Positions 21,452-29,931 of a DNA stretch of 47,004 nt are shown here, piece after piece. The stretch's first letter is position 1; the number at the start of each line of letters is the position of its first letter. Origin of the DNA: a virus. Where the stretch lies: positions 1-47,004 of IMG/VR virus record IMGVR_UViG_3300009550_000023. The stretch is one strand, 5' to 3'. Position numbers and translations under genes: made by a program. The notes under the pieces were generated by a model, which saw nothing but the letters and a program-made list of their open reading frames with translations, made no database searches and was not told where the DNA came from.

Positions 21452-22193
21452 CCCTCTTCATTTGTTTAGTATATTCTTGATAACTTGGTTTAGTTTTATA
21501 TAACTTAATTGAAATCTCATTTCTTTCTTTACCTTTGATTCTCCAATTATAACCTTTTTCTTTATGTTCTGGTTTAGTTGTTTTTACAACTCTTCTCTTA
21601 TATCCAGCTTCCCATGATTCACCTTTGTTAGGTCCATCACCTTCTTCAACTGATTCTTTGAAAGGTACTCTCTTAATTTGCTTAGGTGCTATGTCTTGAC
21701 CTTCATCTTCTTTACTAAAATCTCTTACTTTATCACTAGCCTTTAATACTTTATCCATGTATTCTTTAGCATCATTCATTGCATATTTTTTCAATTCGGC
21801 TGTTGACATGGTACCAGTTGAATCTACCATATATACTTGAAAGGTATCATCTGGGTTAACATTTCTAGCATCCCCTACTTGTTTATGCCCAGCTTGTGCT
21901 AATACATATTTACCATCTGTATAATAAATGTAATCTTCATGATAACCATCAACTACACCATGAACTACAACTGGTTTTCCAACCTGGTGAAACTTCATAG
22001 GATTGCCACCTAATGTTTTACGTACACTTTGTGATTTCATTAGCTTATCACCAATAGCACTTTCATTTACATCCACTGATTCAATTGGTACACAGTTAGG
22101 AACTCTTTTACCATTTTTCATTTTGGTTCCAACTTGTTTATACCCTGTCCAACATGGACCTTTTTCTAAAATATATTCTCTAAAATTTTTCAT
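21426..22193 (-). CDS. Targeting-signal protein with CWxGYKQVG domain
   Basis: The start chosen is MKNFREYILEKG, because it matches the capsid-targeting pattern with ILE as a gp21-type site; the frame opens five codons earlier. Directly behind is PCWTGYKQVGTKMKNGKRVP followed by NCVP, a well-known short domain of phage virion proteins (CW..YKQVG.K.K.GK.VPNCVP). Internal ESVDVNES and ESVEEG motifs recur as in the 690-residue protein. The C-terminus contains a KSYQEYTKQ-like helix. Probably an internal capsid protein; biochemical role unknown. Confidence 0.65.
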   Translation of the reverse strand: MKNFREYILEKGPCWTGYKQVGTKMKNGKRVPNCVPIESVDVNESAIGDKLMKSQSVRKTLGGNPMKFHQVGKPVVVHGVVDGYHEDYIYYTDGKYVLAQAGHKQVGDARNVNPDDTFQVYMVDSTGTMSTAELKKYAMNDAKEYMDKVLKASDKVRDFSKEDEGQDIAPKQIKRVPFKESVEEGDGPNKGESWEAGYKRRVVKTTKPEHKEKGYNWRIKGKERNEISIKLYKTKPSYQEYTKQMKRVAGHEFGG

Positions 22194-22432
22194 TTCTTTA
22201 ATACCCACAAATAACTTTTACCCTTTGTTTGAGCCTTCTTAGTTATACCATATCCAGCCATGGCTGCTAGTGTTTGCATTTTAGGCCAAGACTTTTCAAA
22301 TCTTTTTTTAAGTTTTTCTCTAGATATATCATCTTTTATTTTAGTAAGAATAGTATCTAATATGTTTAAATCACTAGCTACTAGTTTCTCATCAACCTGT
22401 GTAGATTCTCTAAACTCTTTAAATGTTTTCAT
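22190..22432 (-). CDS. Small protein with T4-IPIII-like capsid-targeting sequence
   Basis: The 80-residue protein starts MKTFKEFRESTQVDEK; T4 internal protein III starts MKTYQEFIAE. The rest is basic and helical (ILTKIKDDISREKLKKRFEK), like T4 internal proteins. The first 40 bases are almost identical to those of the next gene upstream (one mismatch). Predicted to be packaged in the prohead and injected with the DNA. Confidence 0.65.
   Translation of the reverse strand: MKTFKEFRESTQVDEKLVASDLNILDTILTKIKDDISREKLKKRFEKSWPKMQTLAAMAGYGITKKAQTKGKSYLWVLKK
22393..22432. repeat. 40-base direct repeat, copy 1, encoding the targeting sequence
   Basis: This stretch encodes MKTFKEFRESTQV and matches 22617-22656 at 39 of 40 bases. 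The two genes diverge completely after it, so only the signal part is shared. Confidence 0.85.
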
Positions 22433-22656
22433 TATACTCTTAGTTTACCTATATTGTTCTTAAAAAACTGTTGTAATTTTTTAAAATCATTCTTTTTCAT
22501 AAGAATATCACCGTCACTAATATTCACCGACAACCTAGGATTCCACTCTAAACGCATCATACCATTTTTGAGTTCTACCACTTTGTAGTCTGTATCAGAA
22601 GCTAGGGTTTTATTTTCAACCTGTGCAGATTCTCTAAACTCTTTAAATGTTTTCAT
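22432..22656 (-). CDS. Small protein with the same targeting sequence as its neighbour
   Basis: The 74-residue protein starts MKTFKEFRESAQVENK, the same leader as the gene at 22190-22432, but the body is different (VELKNGMMRLEWNPRLSV, then GDILMKKNDFKKLQQFF). This is what is expected when a targeting peptide is moved onto new cargo. Body family unknown. Confidence 0.65.
   Translation of the reverse strand: MKTFKEFRESAQVENKTLASDTDYKVVELKNGMMRLEWNPRLSVNISDGDILMKKNDFKKLQQFFKNNIGKLRV
22617..22656. repeat. 40-base direct repeat, copy 2, encoding the targeting sequence
   Basis: Second copy of the repeat at 22393-22432, with one base difference (Thr to Ala codon region unaffected by the rest). Confidence 0.85.
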
Positions 22657-22658
22657 TT

Positions 22659-23105
22659 TTATTTAAATGTTGCTACTTTATGTTTCTTTAAGAAATCTTT
22701 GTATTTTTTACTTGCAGCTTTAAAAAGTTTACCTCTTCTCTCGTATTCTTTTCTTTGAGAACTTCCTTCTTTACCCATAGGTACAAACACGCCATCCCAT
22801 GTTCTATCATAGTCTTTTTTCAAATCTAAGATTTGTTGTTGAATCTTATCGGGAAGTTTTCGTGCTTTTTCTATATCAACCATTCCTTCATCAAGTATAG
22901 AATTAGTCACACTTTCTTTTACATCTTCATACATAGGTGCTAAAGCTTCAACTACTTTACCTATTATAAAAGGGTCTATAGAAGCAATCATATCAGCTTC
23001 TGCTCTTTTTAAATTTTTAATACCCTTGATTTTATTATAGATATTTGTATATCTAACTTCATTCACAACTTGTGTGTATGCTTGTTTCCATGTTTTATAT
23101 GTCAT
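22659..23105 (-). CDS. Basic helical protein with targeting-like start
   Basis: The 148-residue protein starts MTYKTWKQAYTQVVNEV, with aromatic residues at positions 3, 6 and 10 and a possible site VNE. The body is helical and Lys-rich (KIKGIKNLKRAEADMIAS, KEYERRGKLFKAASKKYKDF). An internal ESVTNSILDEG resembles the ESV-x-E motifs of the 690-residue protein. Probably an internal head protein; function unknown. Confidence 0.6.
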   Translation of the reverse strand: MTYKTWKQAYTQVVNEVRYTNIYNKIKGIKNLKRAEADMIASIDPFIIGKVVEALAPMYEDVKESVTNSILDEGMVDIEKARKLPDKIQQQILDLKKDYDRTWDGVFVPMGKEGSSQRKEYERRGKLFKAASKKYKDFLKKHKVATFK

Positions 23106-23113
23106 TTTATCTC

Positions 23114-23386
23114 CTATTTTAGTGGCTTAGCATCTTTCATTGCTCTCATGGCTTCATTTTTAAGTAAGCCATAAGTTAATGTTAACCATCTTATTAAAGC
23201 TGGTTTAGTGCCTGCTATTGTCATTTCATATTTTCTTTTATTCCAATCATGTACAAAGACACCTTCATTTTCCCACTCATCTGCTCCTTGGTCATTTGGA
23301 TTTCCATGTTCCCAATCTATTGTAAGCATAAAAGCTCTAGCTTTATCTAATTTAAACTCTTTTAAATGTTCTTTAAAGGTTAACAT
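23114..23386 (-). CDS. Small protein with targeting-like start
   Basis: The 90-residue protein starts MLTFKEHLKEFKLDK, with LKE as a possible gp21 site. The rest (AFMLTIDWEHGNPNDQGADE, then VHDWNKRKYEMTIAG) is globular and not recognised. It touches the 690-residue gene end to start. Confidence 0.6.
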   Translation of the reverse strand: MLTFKEHLKEFKLDKARAFMLTIDWEHGNPNDQGADEWENEGVFVHDWNKRKYEMTIAGTKPALIRWLTLTYGLLKNEAMRAMKDAKPLK

Positions 23387-25458
23387 TATTCGTATCCTCT
23401 TCCTTTTACGAAATCTTCTAGGTTATCTTCTAACCATTCAAGCCATAAGTCTGGATCGTCATGTGGTATTTCTTCTGGATAATTATCCATAACATATAGT
23501 ATTAAATCTTCTTCGGCTTTATCAGATAATTCGAAACTATTTGATGAAGGACTTATAACTTTTCTCAATTCCCTACCATGCTTACGCATTATATCTCGTC
23601 TTTTCATCGTACGAACTTCTTTAAAAGTTTTCTTACCTTCAAATGTTTTCTTACCTTCAAATCTAGGTGCTTTCATTCTTTTACCTACCATAATACCAGC
23701 TTTAGTCCTTATATGTTTTTCAATAATTTTTGATTCACTAATTTTTCCGTACATATGTTGTGCAGAGCTCCATATTTCTTCTCTTGTCATAGTATCACCA
23801 AAGCCTAACCTTCTTGGGAATTTAACAGCTTTTCTATCACCAACCTTTTGGCCTTCTAAGTATCTACCTACTGCTACAAACATTTCATCTGGTCCTACTT
23901 CTTTAGCTGGGCTTAGTGAATCGATTCCATTTTTCTTTATATCTTTCATAAAGTCGTTCAGCATTTCATTATACTTCATATTTTCTTTTTCATTCTTAGA
24001 AATAAATGCAAAGTAATAATCGCCATCTCTGACAGGATAGCTTAAAGCTATCCAAGCCTTTGGCCTTGCTGAATTACCTGGGTGGTAATCATTTAATTTC
24101 ATCTCTGCTCTTGCTTTATCTAAATCACCATAAAAAGCTTTTTGTTTTTCTATACTACCAAATGATTTAAATTCTTTATCTACATCTTTATCATTAAATC
24201 TTCTAGAATAAGCTTCATAAAGAACTGATTCTTTCATAGCAATTGACATTTGAGATTTAAATTCTTGCATCTTCTTAGCATCACCTACTATTTTTAGATG
24301 ATTCTCATCTCTTGTTATCTCAACACCAACATCTTTTGCTATTTTAGATAGTTTATTAAATGTAGTTGAACTAGTATCAGATACTTTTAACTCAGATGTA
24401 TCAGCTTCAGGTAATTTCTTTTTATTTTTTACTGTAGTATGACCATATTCTTTAATCTTATTTCTAAAATCAGATAATTTCATTTTATATTCTAATTCTT
24501 TTAGTTTAAGATTTACTTTATCAAGTTTTCCTTCGGTGACTGATTCATTTGTTCCATAATATCCTGCATCCTGTATTCTAGTTAATACACCTTCTTTACG
24601 AGATACTGAAACATGATTTCTCATACCAAATTCATCAATTGCTGTTAACATAGCATTTAAACCTTTATCAATATTTAGTTTTCCGCCATAGTTGCTAATT
24701 GAAATTTCATGTGATTGTGCTAATACTTTACCACCAAATGCTTTAGCAGCTTTTTTCATATCTCCAAATAATTCTTTTGCTTCAGCTTTTGTAAGTGGAC
24801 CACTTCTAATCATATTAGTAATATTACCACCTGGTTTTACACTATTAATTAAATTTAACCAATCAGTTCTATTCTTATCTCTAGCTCTTCCATCAGGTAC
24901 TCTAATTGCTATTGAATTACAATCATCTCTTAATTCGAATTCATTATCCTTTATATCTTGATATAAATCTGAAGTTTCAATAGTTGAATGACTAGAAAGT
25001 CCTTTACCAAATTGATTAGAATTTTGTCTTTGTGGTCGATAAGTTAATTTAACTTTTTTACCAGTCATTCCATTGACACCTTCATTAACTGATTCCAATG
25101 CTTTAATTGCAGCCAATGCATCTTTCTTAGCCATCTTGAGTTCTCTATCTTTCATCTTCTCAACAGCTTTCTTAATCATTAAAAGTCTTTTCTTCTTATC
25201 AGCTGCTGATAGTCTTTCATTTACTGATTCATTCGCAAATCTTAAAGCAGCTTTAACAGCTGGATGATCGCCTAAACCTCTTTCTATCTTCTCTATTTTC
25301 TTATAGGCTCCAGTCATATTACCACCCATATCTAGAGCAATAGCTATAGCCATTTGAAGCCTCATCTTTGGAGAAGTTGGTTTTAAAACTTTACCATCCC
25401 TTGTAGTATACTCCTTGAGCCTTTGTAATCTCTTTTGTCTAATTTCTTTAAATTTCAT
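23386..25458 (-). CDS. 690-residue modular internal virion protein candidate
   Basis: This is the largest cassette member. It starts MKFKEIRQKRLQRLKEY. Several short motifs recur along the chain: ESVNERLS, ESVNEGVNG, ESVTEGK and ESVLYEA, about 45-200 residues apart, which look like module borders or protease sites. Near the C-terminus a perfect tandem duplication gives FEGKKT twice, directly followed by FKEVRTMKRRD, which resembles the MKTFKEFRES leader of the small neighbours, as if another gene had been fused on. The N-terminal block RLQMAIAIALDMGGNMTGAYKK is, from memory, common in marine phage virion proteins. No enzymatic motif recognised. Confidence 0.65.
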   Translation of the reverse strand: MKFKEIRQKRLQRLKEYTTRDGKVLKPTSPKMRLQMAIAIALDMGGNMTGAYKKIEKIERGLGDHPAVKAALRFANESVNERLSAADKKKRLLMIKKAVEKMKDRELKMAKKDALAAIKALESVNEGVNGMTGKKVKLTYRPQRQNSNQFGKGLSSHSTIETSDLYQDIKDNEFELRDDCNSIAIRVPDGRARDKNRTDWLNLINSVKPGGNITNMIRSGPLTKAEAKELFGDMKKAAKAFGGKVLAQSHEISISNYGGKLNIDKGLNAMLTAIDEFGMRNHVSVSRKEGVLTRIQDAGYYGTNESVTEGKLDKVNLKLKELEYKMKLSDFRNKIKEYGHTTVKNKKKLPEADTSELKVSDTSSTTFNKLSKIAKDVGVEITRDENHLKIVGDAKKMQEFKSQMSIAMKESVLYEAYSRRFNDKDVDKEFKSFGSIEKQKAFYGDLDKARAEMKLNDYHPGNSARPKAWIALSYPVRDGDYYFAFISKNEKENMKYNEMLNDFMKDIKKNGIDSLSPAKEVGPDEMFVAVGRYLEGQKVGDRKAVKFPRRLGFGDTMTREEIWSSAQHMYGKISESKIIEKHIRTKAGIMVGKRMKAPRFEGKKTFEGKKTFKEVRTMKRRDIMRKHGRELRKVISPSSNSFELSDKAEEDLILYVMDNYPEEIPHDDPDLWLEWLEDNLEDFVKGRGYE
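23627..23662. repeat. 18-base perfect tandem duplication
   Basis: Two identical 18-base units in the 690-residue gene encode the hexapeptide FEGKKT twice. It sits at the junction before a targeting-like FKEVR segment. Confidence 0.85.
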
Positions 25459-25460
25459 TT

Positions 25461-26837
25461 TTACCCTCTTACTTTTGCGGCTAAGTCTTTATCGGCTTTA
25501 CCCCATGTTCCTGATGATTTTGTTACGAAAGAATTAACTCTTGCTAATCCCCATTGTGTTGGATTGGTTCCAGGTCTATGTCCTGTTTTCCATGCCGCAA
25601 CACCTCTATTAAAAACTTGTTTTAGTATACCTAATGGCATACCACTTTTATCCGCTTTCTTCTTTAAGGCTGCGTCGGACCCACCTTCTTTTACCATGAA
25701 ATCTTCAAAAGTTATATGGTCAGCAAATTCGCCGAACATAGCTTTAAATTTCTTAGTATGTTTGGATGGTTTAGTCTTTGCAGTTTTATCACCAGGTGCT
25801 GGCTTATATGCTGCTGGATTATCATCATCCATCTTTGTTTGTTTATTAAATTGTGCTTGTCTTTTATCTTGTGTAGATTTACCTAAACCTTTGTGATAAG
25901 CTTTATTTCTCTTTTGAGGTTTTTTATCTTCAGTTTTAGGCTTTACTACTTGAGAGAATGGTGTATCTTTTAGATATCTATTCAGTGCTTTGCTTGTTCC
26001 GAAGTCTCCTGCTCCATGCTCCTCTACGAGTTCTACGGATTCGAGCCAATATCTTTTTCTTATGTCGTTGCTTTCCACCATTACGTAATTCGAACCGCAT
26101 ACTATGATTCTCCCTTTGTGATTATTTTCTTTAATACGAACTAGGTCGCCGACTTTAAAGAGACTTCCTTCGATATACTCTTCACGAGTTTCTGATACTG
26201 GAGGTAATTCAATATGTTGCCTAAAAGAACGTGATTCATTTAATCCCATTCCTTTTCTTACTGCGTTGAATAGACCGGAAGAATCCTTAAAGCCGGACGG
26301 TAAACCTTTTGCAAAATTTGCAAGGTCATTTTGTTGAGCGAAAGCTCTTAGTTTTGAAGCGGACATTCCAGCTGCACCTTCTGCATCTGGGTCCCTTTCA
26401 CCTGCGGATACTACTGTTATGGATTGAAAGTTATAGAAACCATGTCTACCTTTTTCACCATTGTACTTATTTAGTAAGGCGTCAAATTCAACAACTCTAT
26501 CTGAACCAACAACCATATTAATATTTACAAACCCTTGGTCATATAATTTAACAACTATATCAAATACTGTTCTTACATCCATATCTCCCATGACCGCACG
26601 CGCGTGCCTAGGAAACATTTTTCTTAAATATTTAATTTTATCTTTTGGTGAAAGTGGATTCTTTTTAGAATCTTCTGTTTTTGATGTATATATTCTATAA
26701 GCACCAGAACGTGCTTGTTTTTTTACAGCGTCAAATAGTTTTTCGTGACCAGTTGTTGGAGGATTATACCTCCCAAATGTAAATGTGACTTCTTTAGTTG
26801 ATTCAGTTAAATAGTCACTAAATGATTTAATCGTCAT
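25461..26837 (-). CDS. Targeted nucleotidyltransferase with KOW-like and DUF5824-like domains
   Basis: Order of parts in the 458 residues: (1) targeting-like leader MTIKSFSDYLTES with site LTE; (2) HIGH-type nucleotidyltransferase domain with FTFGRYNPPTTGHEKLFD and the late GMSASKLR motif (ISSTxIR equivalent), as in NMN or cytidylyl transferases; (3) an ESRSFRQHIELP linker that itself resembles a leader; (4) FKVGDLVRIKENNHKGRI, a KOW-like barrel; (5) a C-terminal block MPLGILKQVFNRGVAAWKTG and RVNSFVTKSSGTWGKAD, matching DUF5824 of phage virion proteins, from memory. It is probably carried in the head and acts early in the host. Substrate (NMN, CTP or other) unknown. Confidence 0.75.
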   Translation of the reverse strand: MTIKSFSDYLTESTKEVTFTFGRYNPPTTGHEKLFDAVKKQARSGAYRIYTSKTEDSKKNPLSPKDKIKYLRKMFPRHARAVMGDMDVRTVFDIVVKLYDQGFVNINMVVGSDRVVEFDALLNKYNGEKGRHGFYNFQSITVVSAGERDPDAEGAAGMSASKLRAFAQQNDLANFAKGLPSGFKDSSGLFNAVRKGMGLNESRSFRQHIELPPVSETREEYIEGSLFKVGDLVRIKENNHKGRIIVCGSNYVMVESNDIRKRYWLESVELVEEHGAGDFGTSKALNRYLKDTPFSQVVKPKTEDKKPQKRNKAYHKGLGKSTQDKRQAQFNKQTKMDDDNPAAYKPAPGDKTAKTKPSKHTKKFKAMFGEFADHITFEDFMVKEGGSDAALKKKADKSGMPLGILKQVFNRGVAAWKTGHRPGTNPTQWGLARVNSFVTKSSGTWGKADKDLAAKVRG

Positions 26838-26856
26838 TAGTATCCTCGGTATCCCA

Positions 26857-28098
26857 TTAGCCTGGGTTATCCCAGCCTTTTATAATATTTGGCGAAAAGT
26901 TATTTGTAGAAAATTCTAATCTATCAACTAACTTTACCGCACCACCTTCCGTACGGTCTATAGCTACAAAGCCCTCAGGGCCGGTGACTTTAAACCCGGA
27001 TTTAGTTTTAACAAACGTACCAATTTTTGATAACGTCTTTAGTTTATTTATAATAATTAGTTTTGCATCTGTGACTAAAGTGTGTAAAATAAACACTTGT
27101 GTAAGTATATCTAAATTTTTATTTGAGAAAAATTCTAATAGTTTATCCCTTTCATCTTCTTGTCTGCCTTTACCTGCTGGAGTTTTAAGTTTATCTATTT
27201 TCTTTTTATATCTTTCATTTACAAATTTAATTAAACCCCTTGCATGTTTAGCAGGGTCTCCAATTCTTTCACCTTTACGAACTACAGTATTGTTGTATAT
27301 GTTTACTACTAAATTAAGTTCTTTATTATTTTCTAATTCTTTTAATACAGGAGCTTCTACTTTTCTAAATACTACTCCAGCTTGTGATAATTTGGATGTC
27401 ACCTCAGCAGTTTCGGCTGCACTCATTACTGCTTTTCCTGATATATCTGGATAGGTTGCATCTACCATCCAAACATTTTTATTTTTTCTTAATCCTGTTG
27501 CTATTGATTTACCAAAGGATGCTTTCATATTCTCAAACTTTGTTCCAGTATATATTGTATGCCATACTATTCCTATCTTAGCTTTTGCTATTGTTTTTGC
27601 TAATGGCGTACCAAATGGAATAGCATAAACGATAGTATTAGGATGGAAAGTAATATGTCTAACTCCATTTATTTTCTCCGCTTTTAAATCGCTTGCCTCA
27701 AACATAAAGTCACCTTGTATAACACCTCTTATACCAACATCCTTTAAGTTATCAAAAGCTAATTTTAATTTTTTATTTAAATCACCTGATGTATCATCAT
27801 CTATATCTGAATGATTTTTATATACCTTAGGATTTTTTGCAAATATACCTTTTTTAGCTACAAAAAATTGACCATCACTTGGGTCAATACCTGCAAAAAC
27901 AGCGGGGGCTCCGTCCCATTTGACAGAAATGTCCACAGGTGAACTTGCATTTCCGCTCAACATATCCCTCAATGACCTTAGCGTTAGGATAGCCTGGCGA
28001 GCCCCCTTAACTCCACCGTCCAAGATTAAATCCTCAATATGTGTCATATGAGTATTCTTGGCTTCGGTTATATAGTTATGATTTTTAAAACTTATCAT
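26857..28098 (-). CDS. Ligase-like protein (DUF6267 type) with targeting sequence
   Basis: The 413-residue protein starts MISFKNHNYITEA, with ITE as gp21-type site. The motif SVKWDGAPAVFAG is a KxDG-type nucleotidyl-lysine motif of the DNA/RNA ligase superfamily, followed by GVIQGDFMFEASD (motif III/IIIa-like) and later WHTIYTG. Similar proteins in T4-like phages are annotated DUF6267, from memory. The most likely activity is ligase or other covalent nucleotidyl transfer, but the final basic motif is not clear. The leader suggests that it enters the cell with the DNA. Confidence 0.7.
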   Translation of the reverse strand: MISFKNHNYITEAKNTHMTHIEDLILDGGVKGARQAILTLRSLRDMLSGNASSPVDISVKWDGAPAVFAGIDPSDGQFFVAKKGIFAKNPKVYKNHSDIDDDTSGDLNKKLKLAFDNLKDVGIRGVIQGDFMFEASDLKAEKINGVRHITFHPNTIVYAIPFGTPLAKTIAKAKIGIVWHTIYTGTKFENMKASFGKSIATGLRKNKNVWMVDATYPDISGKAVMSAAETAEVTSKLSQAGVVFRKVEAPVLKELENNKELNLVVNIYNNTVVRKGERIGDPAKHARGLIKFVNERYKKKIDKLKTPAGKGRQEDERDKLLEFFSNKNLDILTQVFILHTLVTDAKLIIINKLKTLSKIGTFVKTKSGFKVTGPEGFVAIDRTEGGAVKLVDRLEFSTNNFSPNIIKGWDNPG

Positions 28099-28750
28099 AG
28101 TTCATAAAGTCCATAAGTTTATGTGCTAATTCAATACCTGCATCGTAATCTGATGGGTAATGTAAACCAGCTATTACTCTTCCGTATCCACAAATTTTAG
28201 CACCTCTAATTAATTCATTCTTATGCTCAGGATATTTTTTGCTATAATGTAATGCAACAACCATAGGCTGCATAGCATGTCCTGATGGATAAGCAGGTGT
28301 TTTTGCTGTTCCGGTTTTGAATCTATTTAATGTCTTATTATATAAATCTGCTACTTGATAAGGTCTTGGTCTATTAAAGTTATTTTTAAAATGACGAATA
28401 ATTGGCGAACATTGTTCTTCAATATATTCTATTACATCCTCATCATAATCTAAACTATTCTTATTTAAATGTTCTTTTATATAATATGACGCATCCTTAT
28501 CGCAATTTTCATAATCTTTTTTCTGTTGGTCTGAAGCTCCTTCAACTGCTGCAATCACTGCATCAATTTCTCTATCTTCTCTTGGAGGTGATGGTAATAT
28601 AATTCTTTGCCAGCCATCTTTCCATATTTCCATATCATCATAATCAGGTTCTTTTAAATCATCTTGGTCTCTAAATATTAAATGTTTTAAAGCACTGTCT
28701 GGTCTATCATCTAGTCTTGCTTCTCTTATAAATCCAGTAAAGTTTTTCAT
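28085..28750 (-). CDS. PAP2-family acid phosphatase with targeting sequence
   Basis: The three PAP2 motifs are complete: K-x6-RP in KNNFNRPRP, PSGH in TPAYPSGHAMQ, and R-x5-H-x3-D in GRVIAGLHYPSDYDAG. The enzyme uses a phospho-histidine intermediate to remove phosphate from lipids or small molecules. The 221-residue protein starts MKNFTGFIREARLDD, fitting the targeting pattern with IRE as site. There are no TM helices, so it is a soluble class A-type phosphatase. Injection with the DNA is inferred; the target is unknown. Confidence 0.85.
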   Translation of the reverse strand: MKNFTGFIREARLDDRPDSALKHLIFRDQDDLKEPDYDDMEIWKDGWQRIILPSPPREDREIDAVIAAVEGASDQQKKDYENCDKDASYYIKEHLNKNSLDYDEDVIEYIEEQCSPIIRHFKNNFNRPRPYQVADLYNKTLNRFKTGTAKTPAYPSGHAMQPMVVALHYSKKYPEHKNELIRGAKICGYGRVIAGLHYPSDYDAGIELAHKLMDFMNYDKF

Positions 28751-29880
28751 GAACGGTAAAACTCTTTATCGATATCAAATAAATCGCCCCAGCCATTTCT
28801 TTTCATATCATTAATATACCATTTACCATCTTCTCCTTTTAAAAAGCATGATGAGTTTTTAATATCTGATGAACCTCTTATTGATAATCCAGCTTTGATT
28901 TTCTTTGACATTTCACCAGCAGTTTTAGTACCAGCAAGTATTTGTTGTATCATATCTGGTTTCTTAGGTACATCACCACCATAGAATACGTTAGCTGCAC
29001 CTTCACCATCATTAAACTTAACACCACCTGATATTACTTCTCTCATTTGAGCAGCATTTAATGCAGGTGCAAAGTTCCATTTCTTAGCAATGAATGGACA
29101 TAATGAATGTGTATTAGTTTTAGTACCACCAATCTTTCCTGTATCTCTTAATTCTTTTAATGCTTCATTTAATAATTTAGAGGCATAAGGTTTATTGTAG
29201 ATTTGTAGAAATCTTTCAGGCAACATCCAATTTTCGAAGTAAGTAGCATTTTCAGATTTTAAACTATACTTCAATACATCTCCAAGGGTTGGTATTTTTT
29301 TATCTAATACAACAGTGACATCTGTTTTTGGATTACCCGGACCTCTCCAATTTGGTGCTCTTAATTCTACAATCCGATATTCTTTTCCTTTATAATCAAA
29401 TTGCCAATTATCACCTGAGCCTTTTATCCATGCTTCAGTAAATTGACCTTCATGGCCATGGCCAGCTTTAAAGTTTGTAAATACGTTTGGATTAATTTTA
29501 TCGTCTAGGTCAACCTGCATAGGTTCAACATTTTTACCAGATGGTTTGAGTATTTTATTTAATTTTATTAAGAAATCTTGTCCTTTATATCTACGGTATT
29601 TTGAATCTGATAAATTAACTCGAATTGCCTTAGCACCTCTTCCAACTATTTTTATATCTTTTTCTTCCCTATCTATAATCTCTAGTTTAGTTCCCTTTTT
29701 CAAGGTTTCATCCATAGGTGTGCCATCCATCTGATATAACTCAGCATCTTTTTCTAATTCAAAGATTTTATTTTTTGGTGATAGCGTTACGTACTGTTTA
29801 AAAGCGCCTAGACTTCCGGAATATTTGGTTGTTCTACCTAGTAGACTTGCTTCGTAAATATATGATTTGAATGATATCAT
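28747..29880 (-). CDS. Unknown 377-residue protein with targeting sequence
   Basis: It starts MISFKSYIYEASLLG (site IYE, cleavage before Ala), nearly the same leader as the ligase-like protein (MISFKNHNYITEA). The body has GHGHEGQFTEAWIKGSGDNW and VELRAPNWRGPGNP, a possible His/Glu-rich active site, but I cannot assign a family. It is the first gene behind the late promoter at 29919-29926, so the whole cassette appears to be late-expressed. Confidence 0.65.
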   Translation of the reverse strand: MISFKSYIYEASLLGRTTKYSGSLGAFKQYVTLSPKNKIFELEKDAELYQMDGTPMDETLKKGTKLEIIDREEKDIKIVGRGAKAIRVNLSDSKYRRYKGQDFLIKLNKILKPSGKNVEPMQVDLDDKINPNVFTNFKAGHGHEGQFTEAWIKGSGDNWQFDYKGKEYRIVELRAPNWRGPGNPKTDVTVVLDKKIPTLGDVLKYSLKSENATYFENWMLPERFLQIYNKPYASKLLNEALKELRDTGKIGGTKTNTHSLCPFIAKKWNFAPALNAAQMREVISGGVKFNDGEGAANVFYGGDVPKKPDMIQQILAGTKTAGEMSKKIKAGLSIRGSSDIKNSSCFLKGEDGKWYINDMKRNGWGDLFDIDKEFYRS

Positions 29881-29918
29881 TGTACACAGTTCCCATATAA
29901 ATTAAATTAATATAAAAC

Positions 29919-29926
29919 TATTTATA
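29919..29926 (-). promoter_or_regulatory. T4-type late promoter ahead of the internal-protein cassette
   Basis: TATAAATA on the minus strand, 38 bases before the ATG at 29880. Internal head proteins need late expression, so the position fits. Confidence 0.6.
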
Positions 29927-29931
29927 CAAGT

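Noticed and set aside
26984-27454. Plus-strand frame of 156 residues inside the ligase-like gene
   Set aside because: Antisense shadow; the minus-strand gene has KxDG and targeting motifs.
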